NCBI GenBank assembly: GCA_027604685.1
Contig: JADHYX010000100.1
Coordinates: 1 to 60,704, forward strand
DNA length: 60,704 nt
Direction of reading: 5' to 3'
Source of the DNA: Lobulomyces angularis
Taxonomy: Eukaryota; Chytridiomycota; Chytridiomycetes; Lobulomycetales; Lobulomycetaceae
Part shown: piece after piece, positions 39,233-48,911 of the stretch
How positions within the stretch are numbered: the first letter of the stretch is position 1
Layout of the letters: each line of letters begins with the position of its first letter
The notes under the pieces: model-generated
What the model saw: the letters and a program-made list of their open reading frames with translations, nothing else
Told to the model about the DNA's origin: nothing
Database searches by the model: none
Translations under genes and position numbers: made by a program

Positions 39233-39325
39233 CAAAAATTCATTTAAAAAAACTAAGTCCCCAAAAAAATTTTTTTTTGACCAAAGAAAAAACTAAGAAA
39301 ACTAAGTCACCAAATTTTTTAATTG
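39233..39325 (-). repeat. Island repeat, copy D (inverted)
   Basis: Reads aaaaattcatttaaaaaaac on the + strand, then taagtccccaaaaaaatttt and, further on, aagaaaactaagtcaccaaa. Its reverse complement matches copy B over almost its whole length and copy A over the core. It is the only inverted copy and marks the right edge of the island. Confidence 0.85.
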
Positions 39326-39768
39326 ATTTACTTACTCAAATAAATTTCCGTACAGGCTATCTATAAACATTAAGGATAGTATATTATATTAAAGAAATTG
39401 GTTAATGCTTGTATTTAAAAGTTTTTCGTTGTCATTTAAGAAAGACAAGATGAACATTACTATAAAATTGAAATTCATTGAAAAAAGATTAAGAAATATA
39501 AGACACTATTTTATTTTAATTAAATTATATAACCAGTTAAATTATAATACATATTTCATTAAAGATTTTATTAAATAAAAATATATATACTCTTAGTTAA
39601 ATTCCGTTTTAAAATGAAAAACTAGAAAATTGATAGGTGACACTGAATCATAGAATAAAAAGAAAAAAAAGAAAAAAAATTAAAAAAAGCAGCCAATATT
39701 TCTCCTAATAAGCTATTAACTCACAATATGTTAATACGAAGAATAATAAAAACAACAACAGCACATAT
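39326..39768. other. Spacer right of copy D
   Basis: 443 bp, AT-rich, ending in A-rich tracts near 39655-39690. No frame or repeat can be supported. Confidence 0.4.
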
Positions 39769-40146
39769 TTATGAATCTTTAAACTTAATACTAGCGACAT
39801 TTACTTTACGAGTTCCATGAAATATTGCATCAGTCGGAAAGTTTTTTCTGTCAGCATATATAGTAATTGTAGTAGTTGCTTCATAATAAGTAGTTTCTAC
39901 AGTAACGGTTGTACTTGCCACTGTAACAGTTTTAACACTTACTTTATTCATAATATTACCCGTTGTTAAATTTTTAATGGTGTTTGAACTTGAACTTGTA
40001 GTAGATGATAATTTAGTTGTTTTATCTGTTGGCGATATAGTAATAACAAAAGTTTTTTCAATAGTTTCATTAGGTTTCATTGATTTAACAGAAATAGTCT
40101 CTTTAGGCTTTGCTTTAGTTTTAGTGACTATAACTTTTTTCTACTT
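39769..40146 (-). CDS. Thr/Val-rich ORF, unknown; possible exon or relic
   Basis: From the ATG at 40080 the frame gives 103 residues: Ser/Thr-rich (TKLSSTTSSSSNTIK), then beta-like TVTVASTTVTVETTYYEATT, ending NVASIKFKDS at 39769. The frame is open upstream to about 40146, where a GTAG on the coding strand could be a splice acceptor. It resembles Thr-rich tails of fungal wall or secreted proteins. No signal peptide is visible. It lies between the two Fanzor halves but outside copy D, and its relation to either is unknown. Confidence 0.35.
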
Positions 40147-40229
40147 TCATGTCATCTTTGCATTTGGGTATACCTTAGTATTCCTTAAAAAAAATATTAA
40201 AACTATATCAATTAAACTAATTTTCCTAA

Positions 40230-41128
40230 AACAATACAATAGATCTCTTGTTTGGATCTATCTATATACACATGATTTTCCTTCAGAGTATTTCTTGAAA
40301 ATATTCAGAAGCATATTTTTTTTGGTCTTTTTTTGGTTTACTGGTTTTCACTGTTTTTTTGTCATCTTCATTTTCATCATCATCTCCTGGTTTTTTACGT
40401 TTTTTTACCTCTTTTATGTTTTTTTTGTTATGGGCCACTCCATCTGTTCTATAGATCCCGAAAATTCCATCCCATTTCTTGGTTTGAATAGTTTATTTTT
40501 TAGATTAAACAATGAACTTCCAATCTTTTCCATATAATTTTCAACAGATACATTTCCATTTGTTATTTGTCCACATAATCCCAGTATCGCTTTACATAAA
40601 AGTATTGAATCAAATCTATTATCCTTGGGTATAGTTGAAGTTGATAACGGAAATACGTTAAATTGTTTTAAATTATATTCTTGATATAATATTCCACTTT
40701 TATAATAAGCTTGAAAGTACTTTTTAGTGTTATGAACATCATAAGACAGTGAATCTATTTCAATTGTGTCAGTTAATACATTTCGAATGGTATTAACTAT
40801 ACTACATTCATATCCATTTAACTCAGTGGAATCAGTTACATTTTCTAACATAATTTTTTGCATTAACCTATTTCCCGTTTGCAAACTTCTAATCCAACTT
40901 TTTTTTTCATATTTTTCCATATCATTTTTTTTGTTTTTTAACTATTAATTGTAAAATAAATGTTTTTAATTTAGGAACGAATTGCGCTTGAATACTGACA
41001 GAGTAATTTGTAAATATCTTAATAGCTTGATACTGAGCAATTCGATCAATAAACTTACCATTTTGTTGAAGATAAGAAAAATTCAGTTTTATATTTTTCA
41101 ATATATTCTTGTAATAGTTAATTAACAA
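40230..41128 (-). pseudogene. Fanzor N-terminal half through RuvC-I, frameshifted relic
   Basis: Reading leftward: a frame from 41128 (NYYKNILKNIKLNFSYLQQN, later YSVSIQAQFVPKLKTFI), then a frame from 40920 with NLKQFNVFPLSTSTIPKDNR. That block matches the FxxxPLRTxxxPxxxxxDT pattern of the Fanzor N-terminal domain, and LFNLKNKLFKPRNGMEFSGS follows. There the frame shifts, and the next frame carries RTDGVAHNKKNIKE, the TDG element, then a Lys/Asp-rich linker. After a further shift IDPNKRSIV (about 40262-40236) matches RuvC-I, whose Asp is catalytic. At least three frame changes make it a pseudogene. It is on the same strand as the C-terminal relic at 31307-31800 and precedes it in coding order. 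Confidence 0.65.
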
Positions 41129-41747
41129 TTACAGAAATTTGGGAATTAGTTTTTGTATTTTTTATTGGATTATTTAGAATTTTCTATATTTCTAACAAAA
41201 AAAATAAGTGTTCCATTTATTGTCATTGGGATAACTTAAGTTTCATAGCATTTTCAATACTAAAATACTTATGTTCAGAAAGATAATATACACGCACTAT
41301 TTTTTTTTTTGTTTTAAAGGAACGGGGAATAGTCCTTTCCTAACGATCCTCTGTTCTAAACATTTCAGGAAGTTTTGCCAAAGAAGTATTAAAAGAATTT
41401 AAAGAATCAATAAACGTTGCTTAAATTTTTTTATTTTATCAAGTTCAACATCAGTATTTTATTACCACTGGCAGTTAGTTATATCAGGGTAAAATAAATA
41501 GCAACCATGTATTCTATGATAAACTGGAAATCAAAAAACTTTCCTATTGTGCGCAATAAAAGTACAATTATTTTAATTATCGTGAACAACAAAATTTTAT
41601 ATCTCTTGAATAGGATAAAAAAACGAATTCTTTATCAAGCAAATTCCGACTTCACAATAAATGATATAAGAAAATTTATAAAAAAAAAAAAAAAAAAATA
41701 ATCTAAGGAAAGTTATCTAAATTATTAAAAAAATAATTAAAAAAACA
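41129..41747. other. Spacer between Fanzor relic and SAC1
   Basis: About 620 bp. On the minus strand a short hydrophilic frame near 41330-41430 (SLNSFNTSLAKLPEMFRTED) might be decayed Fanzor N-terminus. The + strand frame 41507-41701 is A-rich and has no recognisable content. Poly(A) lies at 41682-41698. Confidence 0.4.
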
Positions 41748-44550
41748 CTAATTCACAGAGTTGTTTAAATTATTTCTTGACAGCCTTATTCCAACACTAT
41801 TGCCATTTCCAAGTTCGGTATTGTTTGACACAACAGCAACTGGACTTAACACCTTTACTTCATCTTCATCACCTCTCTTATTGACTCCTTGAAAGGTGGG
41901 AAGGACGACAAAACTTTTATTTAAATTTAATACTAACTTTGGTCTATCAACAAATCTATGCCCATTAACAATTATTATTTTATAACATATAAAGGAAATT
42001 GCAAGAAATATTAAGTTGTAAAATAATCTTGTTATTAATCCTGTTTTAAAAGCATTTCCATTAATAAGCAAAATTCAAATAATTAAACTTCATACCTAAT
42101 TCCCAAAATAACATGTAAATCATAGTAAAAACAGATAATACAATTCCTGAATGACAAAAAGCAAACTTTTTTTGATTTTAAATAAATTAAAAAAATTTGC
42201 TTAATTAAAACTTACCAAAATTAAAGCGTATGTATTTTCATTATTATGAAATGGAGATGTAAGACTTGGATTTACTTGATAACTACCAATAAACAAATCA
42301 AATGAATCCTGGATAAAAATGTAAGTATAAGATTTCAACAAAATATATAAACCTGTCTGAAACCATCTAAAAAATTATTTTTAAAATAGCGAATGATCGA
42401 ATTGGTTAAGTCGTTTAATGCTCCAATTTTTGTGCGTTTTCCAGTTCTATTTTTTGTACAATATATTGATAAAAAAATAAAACGCCATAACTTAACAAAC
42501 CTTGTATAATCTGTTTTTAATGCTCCAGTTCCAGAATACTGATGACTAACTGCATCTGCATTATCAGCCCAAACTGAAAAGAATAGTTAATTAGCAAAAA
42601 GAAACTTTGAATTCCTTTACCATGCTTAAAGATATTTTCCAAACTATCTCCAGTATCTTCAACGCTTTCATTAGCACTTAAAATTTGTAAATCCCTTAAT
42701 TGCTTCGTCAAGAAAATCCTTGCAAGAACACTTTGAACAACATTTGTTCCTTATTAAAAAATATATAAACAAAAAAAAAAAAAAAGAAAATATTACTGTC
42801 TAAACAGTCCATACAATTAGTTCGAACAACAGAATTTTGAACTCGGACCAATAAATTGTTTTCGTTTACGTGACAATAACCTTGAGCCTCCAAATCTGGT
42901 CCTATTTCATCAAGTAGCAATGAAATCCTATCCCAACGCATGTTTTTGCATTGCTGATGAAAGTCAAAGTGAATATATCTTTAAAAAATAAAAAGCAATA
43001 AAAATTAAAATTATGTACTATAGATGTTGTATACTTGACTCTTGCATCATTCATCGTTAAAATATGTTTTTGAAATTCGTCTCCCAAGCCCATTTCATAA
43101 CCTTTTTTGTTTATGAGGTTAACAACAATTTGATTTCCATAATGAGTAATCTGTTCTGCAAAATGTTTTCTGAAACTCGTCGCCTATAAATAGTAGTAAA
43201 ACACAACTAAGGAACAAAAAAAGAAATTAATACTTACGGAATTTGGATTCAAATCAATTTCTAAACGAGGTGTGTATCTAATGTTTGGAATTTGTCTCCA
43301 ATACAATGGCATAGAGCCACGTGTTTGTAAATAAGAAACTTTTTGATTTTTTTCAGGAAAGTAAACCAATTGTTCGGTTTCCACAAAATTCGCAACATTT
43401 CCTGCATCATCAATCCCTCTCACGTTAAACCTGGTTCCTGCCCTGAATCTAGATCTTCTGGTCACAATGGAAAAAGTAAAACGTTTGTTATTTAGAATGA
43501 TTTGCTTAATGGAAACGACTTTTTTTATTATTTATATATGAAAATTTAAAATTCACAAAAATGTTCTTACATCCACAAATGACTGGTAAGATGAAGTTGC
43601 TCATCTACAATAAAGTATCCATTAATAAAAAATAAATATAAAAAAAAAAAATCTATTTAAACTTACATCTTGATCTTTATTATGTGTGGTAATATCAATT
43701 AATTTAATCTGCAAGTTTCTAAAATAATTGTTAAAGAGTAAAACTTCAAAAAAAATTTAAGAAAAATAAAATACTTGTTCCAAAAGAATCTGTCATCAGC
43801 CTAAAACATTAATAATTTACATTTTACCATTAATTAAACAGAAAATTTACCCTTTCCCAATGCCGCTTACCAGCATTGACATCCTGCGGAGAAAATGTCC
43901 TCTGTAATGTATTCGTTAAATCCATGGTGTAGGAGACATAAAAGTAATCCTTTGATAACATGTCTTCCAGTAAACTTAAATATCTGTCATCGTCTTGCAC
44001 CTTTAAGTCAAAAAGGGATGCATAAAAAAAGTAGGGAAATGATAATTTTTGAGCAAACCTGCCGTTCACTTAAGTGAAGTCTGGATTTTGGAACAGGAAT
44101 AACTTTAGTACCAGTAATACGATATACATCATTTCCAGCAAAATTTCCCACTTTTTTTCTATCAGTAATAACTATTATGTGATCTCCTGAAAAATAAAGT
44201 ATTTAATTAAGTATTTCAGTTTGAAGATAGGATTGTAACCTGCATTTAACTTTATTATGCCCATTAAGCCGAATGTAGTTAAAACCTCCTCTTGTGCCAA
44301 GGTAGACGAAGGTGGAGCATTTCTTTTTAAACCTCCATTTTCTCTATAAAAAAATAAAAAAAAAATAAAAATTGAATTGCATCGGTTAAGAACCTGTTTA
44401 TAACGATTGTTTCATGGATAACATTAGGATCAGCATAGGCTGGTTCTAAAGTAAAAGTTTCACTAGAAACATATCTAAAAACACAGCATAGTGAAATTAA
44501 ATTTAGTAACAAAAAATATATTTATACAATCGTAGAGTTTCGTGAACCAT
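41748..44550 (-). CDS. SAC1: Sac1-type phosphoinositide phosphatase, ER/Golgi membrane
   Basis: Removes phosphate, chiefly from PtdIns4P, at ER and Golgi. The start MVHETLRL (ATG at 44550) is followed by an intron (about 44477-44525) and [11 protein letters not shown]. Further on come [24 protein letters not shown] sequence (44200-44310), [20 protein letters not shown] (about 43385-43445) and [16 protein letters not shown] (about 43290). The catalytic loop is [11 protein letters not shown] joined across an intron to RTNVVQS, giving an intact CX5R(T) (42735-42825). Near the C-terminus is [20 protein letters not shown], then two hydrophobic segments ([13 protein letters not shown] and [16 protein letters not shown]) and [10 protein letters not shown], the usual Sac1 anchor. 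Stop at 41748. Eleven or so introns. The Asn/Ser-rich tail after the anchor is longer than I would expect. Confidence 0.93.
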
Positions 44551-45025
44551 TTTTTTCGTAATTTATAGAAACAAAAATTGTATTTGAATAGGAAATGAGA
44601 TTTTCTTAAAAAAAATTTTTTTGTTTTTGCAACAAATTTTGTAATACTGAAATTGCACAAAAACGCATTTAACATGCTGAATTTATTTTAAGAGGTTATA
44701 GTGCTAAAAATAGTATATCGAATAAAACTACTGCAATCATAGTTCGCATATAATTTTTGAAAATGGTTCAAATCTATGGATGGCTTCACAACATGAACTG
44801 TTAAAGACCAAATTAAAAATAATTCTTTATTAGTATAATAAAAAAACAACTTTATAAAAAAGTTTTTTGTTTTTTACAATTAAAAAAAAAAACTTCCACA
44901 ATGAATTTTTTGTAACTAATAAAAAATAAGTTTTCCTTTTATAATGTAAAAAAAAAAAAAAAGTAAAAGCTTTAAAACTTAAAATAGAAATAAACAAAAA
45001 ATTGGTATTGAATTTTTGTGTTCAT
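44551..45025. other. Intergenic region between SAC1 and 14-3-3
   Basis: 475 bp between two leftward genes: SAC1 promoter and 14-3-3 3' region. Long A runs occur at 44880-44900 and 44950-44965. The frames seen here do not carry a protein signal. Confidence 0.45.
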
Positions 45026-46304
45026 TTAGCTCCTTCCTCTCCTTCTTCTGGCGCTTTAGTATCTTCAGCTTTGTCACCTTCAGCTACAAAAAAAATAAAA
45101 TTAACAAAACATATTTTAATGTAATACCATCTTGGAGATCGGTGGTCCAAAGAGTTAAATTATCCCTCAGTAATTGCATAATTAATGTGGAATCTTTGTA
45201 ACTCTCTTCACTTAAAGTATCCAATTCAGCAATGGCATCATCAAACGCTTGTTTTGCCAAGTGGCAAGCACGATCAGGCGAATTAAGAATTTCGTAATAA
45301 AACACAGAGAAGTTTAATGCGAGACCAAGGCGAATTGGGTGAGTTGGAGCAAGTTCTGTTTGAGCAATATCTGTAGCAGCTTTATAAGCGTCGTGAGCAA
45401 ATCCTGCTGCTTCCTTTCTTTTATCCCCCATGGCAAATTCAGCAAGATATCTGTGATAATCTCCTTTCCTAGATAAAAAAACCAAAATATGAGAGAACCA
45501 AGAAAAAAAAAAGTTAATTACATTTTGTAATAAAAAACTTTTGATTCTCCAGCTTCTGCTGCTGGGATTAAATGGTCATCAAGAACTAAAAGGATATCAG
45601 AACATACGTCGCCGAGTTCAGACTCAATTTTTTGTCGGTAAGATTTAATTTTTGAAACTTGACCATCGTTTCCTTTGTTTTCTTCTTTCTGTTCAATGGA
45701 AGAAACAATTCTCCAAGAAGCACGTCTCGCACCAATTACATTTTTGTAAGCAACTGATAGAAGGTTTCTCTCTTCAACGGTTAATTCGACACCAAGCTAT
45801 AATTTTAAAAATAAAAATCATCAAAATTTTTAGACAGTGCAATAAATGACTGTAAACAGAACGTAAGTGTACCTTGGCAACCTCCTGTTTCATTAAAAAA
45901 ATTAAAATTAAGATTACTACATTAAAATATATGATACTACCTTCATAAATGCAACCATTTCTAAAATTAAAAAAAAAAAAATTTAAAGTTAAAGCAAAAA
46001 TTTATTTCGAATGTCAAAAAAAAAAACAGAAAAAAATTTTTTCATGCAAAAGATGTATAAAAATAATAAATAAACACGATTGTATTACATTTCGTAAAAA
46101 AATAAAACACTAATAAGAAAATGGTAGATTCCACTTTACGCGCCAAAGTCATAAGAAAAAAACAAAAAAAAAAAAAACGTACCATCATATCTTTCAGCTT
46201 GCTCAGCTAATTTGGCCATGTAAACCTGGTCTTCTCTTGGAGCTGTATGTAAAGGAAATTTATTAGTGACATGAGATCTTGTACATACCTGGATCAATTT
46301 TCAT
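45026..46304 (-). CDS. BMH1: 14-3-3 protein
   Basis: Dimeric phosphoserine/phosphothreonine-binding adaptor. A five-codon first exon (MKIDP, ATG at 46304) splices to [19 protein letters not shown] (about 46190-46245). A very short exon EMVAFMK (about 45940-45960) follows, then [20 protein letters not shown] and [17 protein letters not shown] (45660-45790). The remaining exons give [37 protein letters not shown] and [18 protein letters not shown]. The acidic C-terminus ends EEGEEGAK at 45026. All signature blocks, including [10 protein letters not shown] and the Arg/Tyr of the phosphate pocket (YHRYLAEF), are intact. It is divergent from the septin gene. Confidence 0.96.
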
Positions 46305-47126
46305 ATTATTTATAGAGTATTAGTTTGAAGTAAAGTGGATTGCAAATTCTAGTTATTGTTTAAATAATATATAAAAATTTAGATTTAGTTGGTACTAAAA
46401 TTATTCAATAAAACAAACCAGAAAAACAAGATTTTTTTTTGGAAATACGATTGTTACACCAAAGATAGTGGCGTTCCAATTTCGTAAATTTTTGTTTACA
46501 AAACCTAAAAAAAAAACCTCAGTCAAAAACACTTAGTCAAAATGCAGAAAAGGTTTATTACGTTGTCTGTAGTTTTTAAGTCTACTTCATGATCTGTCTT
46601 TTGGTTTTTATCACTTCAGTTCTTCTCTTAATTCTTGAGTTAATTTTAAAAGCGCGTTTTGGCATCTTTTTTAACTGCTAAATCATTGTTACTTAACATA
46701 AGTGACTTAATGCTGATCATTATGATTTTTGATGTTAAATATTTTAGCGATCAAAAGCAGCATGCATTAATGTTGGTTTCTTTTTAAATGGCCAAAGAAT
46801 TAAGTAATGGGTAACCAATGTGTTTTGAGTATCTATATAATCTAATAAAACAATTTCTACCACTACAATGTGGATTTCGGACTATAGGCAGTTGTAAAGT
46901 GAGCATTGTACTTAATAATTTGCCAAGAATACCACTGCAATGCGCAGAATTCTTCTCAATGAAAAGTAAACTTTAACAAAAAAGAAAAACATAAAGACGA
47001 ACCATTAAGAATGTGAAATTTAAATGTTATTGTATAAAAAACACTTGAAAAAGCCTACACCATGGGAGGCTTTTGAAATGTTAAAAAAAAAAAAAAAAAA
47101 TTCTAACATTTGCTAAGAAAACTATA
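46305..47126. promoter_or_regulatory. Divergent intergenic region between 14-3-3 and septin genes
   Basis: About 820 bp separate the two start codons, so both promoters should be here. A poly(A) run lies at 47081-47100, just before the septin start, as before several other genes in the window. No specific motif can be called. Confidence 0.4.
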
Positions 47127-48545
47127 ATGACACCTTCTCTTTCATCAGCCGTTGGAATTTCAAACCTCCCCAATCAAAGGCATAAAATTGTTTCAAGAAA
47201 AGGAACCAATTTTACTATCATGGTTGTTGGTGAATCAGGTTTAGGAAAAACTACTTTTGTCAACACCTTATTTTCAAGTTTGATAAGAGATTATAAGAAG
47301 CCAGAGCACCGTATTCAAAAACAGATGGATCACACTGTCCAAATTGATGTTGTTAGAGCGGATATTGAGGAAAATGGGTTTAAAGTAAGGTTAACTATCG
47401 TCGACACTCCTGGATTTGGTGATTTTATCAATAACCAGGATTGCTGGGTACCAGTTGTTGATTTTATCGACGAGCAACACTTTGCTCATGTCAAACATGA
47501 AGAAAAACATGACAGAAACAAAAAAGATGATTTAAGGGTTCACGTTTGTTTATATTTCATTCCTGCTACTGGCCACACGTATGATATGTTTTTATTTGTG
47601 ATTTAATTATTTTATTTTATTTTTTTTAAAAAAAAAATTATATAAAAAACTTTTCCTAAAAAATATTTTATTTTTGCAACTTTCTAATAACTTCCACAAT
47701 TTAGGCTACGTCCCTTAGATATTGAAGTAATGAAACAGCTTAGCAGTCGAGTTAACCTTATTCCAGTAATTTCAAAGGCCGATACTTTAACTCCACTAGC
47801 CATGGCATCTTTTAAAGATCGAGTAAATAACATCAAATTATTTTAATTCTTATTTTTATTTGCAGATAAGAGATTGTATAGCTTATCACAATATTCAAGT
47901 TTACACTCCTCCAATTAATCATGATGACACCGAAAGTGCAAAAATTACTAACGATATTATGGTATTTATCATTATGAAAGTTAAGTAACCTTTTTTTTTT
48001 TGTGATTAGGCAGCAATGCCATATTCTGTTTTAGGTTCTGAAACTGATGTTCAAAATGCTGCAGGAGAAACTGTTAAAGGTCGTCAATATTTATGGGGAA
48101 CTGTTGAAGTTGAAAATGAAAAGCATTCAGATTTTGTACATTTAAGAAATTTAATAATTAGAAGCCATATGAGTGATTTAATCGAGTCTACCGAAGAAAT
48201 TCATTATGAAAAATCTAGAAGTTTAAAATTAACTCAGAGTGGAAAAACTGATGACGATCCGCAAGTTACTGCCAAGAAAAATTTAGAGACCTTAATGAAA
48301 AATGAGGAGGAGTCTTTAAGAAAAAAGTTTACTGAGCAAGTTAGATTGGAAGAAACTAGATTTAGAAAGTGGGAACAAAGGGTTACCATTTTTTTATTTT
48401 TCTTTTTTTTAACTCATGTTTCTCAAATCAGCTTATTGCAGAAAGGGATAGACTAAATAAAGATTTAGAAAACCAACACAAATCTGTTAAAGCATTAGAA
48501 GAAGAAGTAGATGAGTTAATTGCTAAGAAAAATGCTTCAAGATAA
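47127..48545 (+). CDS. Septin GTPase
   Basis: Forms filaments at the cell cortex and division sites. An N-terminal polybasic stretch (NQRHKIVSRKG) precedes the P-loop GESGLGKTT (about 47230). Then come DTPGFGDFINN (G3, about 47404), DLRVHVCLYFIPATGH, a splice at about 47579-47704, LRPLDIEVMKQLS, and SKAD (G4, about 47773). The septin unique element region YLWGTVEVENEKHSDF lies near 48090, and RSHMSDLIESTEEIHYEKSR follows. A C-terminal coiled coil, interrupted by an intron at about 48381-48430, ends KKNASR with TAA at 48543-48545. Four introns can be placed. The exact subgroup (Cdc3, Cdc10, Cdc11 or Cdc12) is not clear. Confidence 0.95.
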
Positions 48546-48911
48546 ATTTTTTTTTTAAATATTGCATTGGTTTTTTAATTTTTTTTTTAATTTTATTTTT
48601 AATCCCTTTCATATTGTTTCTTTTAAAATTAGTTCTATTTAACTTATTTGTAGTTTGCTACTCTTCTCTGTGGTTTCATTTATATGGAAATCGTTTCATT
48701 TAATTGGGAATACTCGCTTCTTTTTTTTTTTTAAGAAATATATATATTATATTTAAATTTTGTTTAAAATGTAATTCTTTTTTATTATTATGTAAAAAAT
48801 GAGTTTCAGCTATAAATTTTCATTCAGTCATTAACTTTCCAAAAAAAAAAAGAAAAAAAAAAAAACTCATTTTTCCTTAATTTAATTTTTTTTATTTTTT
48901 ACTTTTTTTTT
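48546..48911. terminator. Convergent 3' region of septin and Vid21 genes
   Basis: 366 bp between two stop codons facing each other, with many T and A runs. Both 3' ends and polyadenylation sites should fall here. No single polyadenylation signal can be chosen. Confidence 0.35.

Larger units (their letters stand above)
31865..39325. mobile_element. Virus-like or mobile intronless island with inverted outer repeats
   Basis: A segment of about 7.5 kb is bounded by one repeat in forward orientation (31865-31936) and the same repeat inverted (39233-39325). Within it, genes have no introns, A+T content is visibly higher than in flanking genes, and most frames are broken. Contents: Fic pseudogene, two members of a PD-(D/E)XK-like family, two small orphan ORFs, a three-copy family on the minus strand, a broken ORF and a broken dUTPase. 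No polymerase, integrase, capsid or transposase is recognisable, so the element class is unknown. A fragment of a large DNA virus, or cargo of an unusual transposon, would each fit. No target-site duplication is evident by eye. Confidence 0.55.

Noticed and set aside
31865..39325. Polinton/Maverick or other known large DNA transposon
   Set aside because: No protein-primed polymerase, retrovirus-type integrase, packaging ATPase, protease or capsid gene can be recognised.
39977..40537. 186-codon + strand frame, hydrophobic and Phe/Val-rich
   Set aside because: It is antisense to the Thr-rich ORF and the Fanzor N-terminal relic; its hydrophobicity follows from A-rich coding on the other strand.
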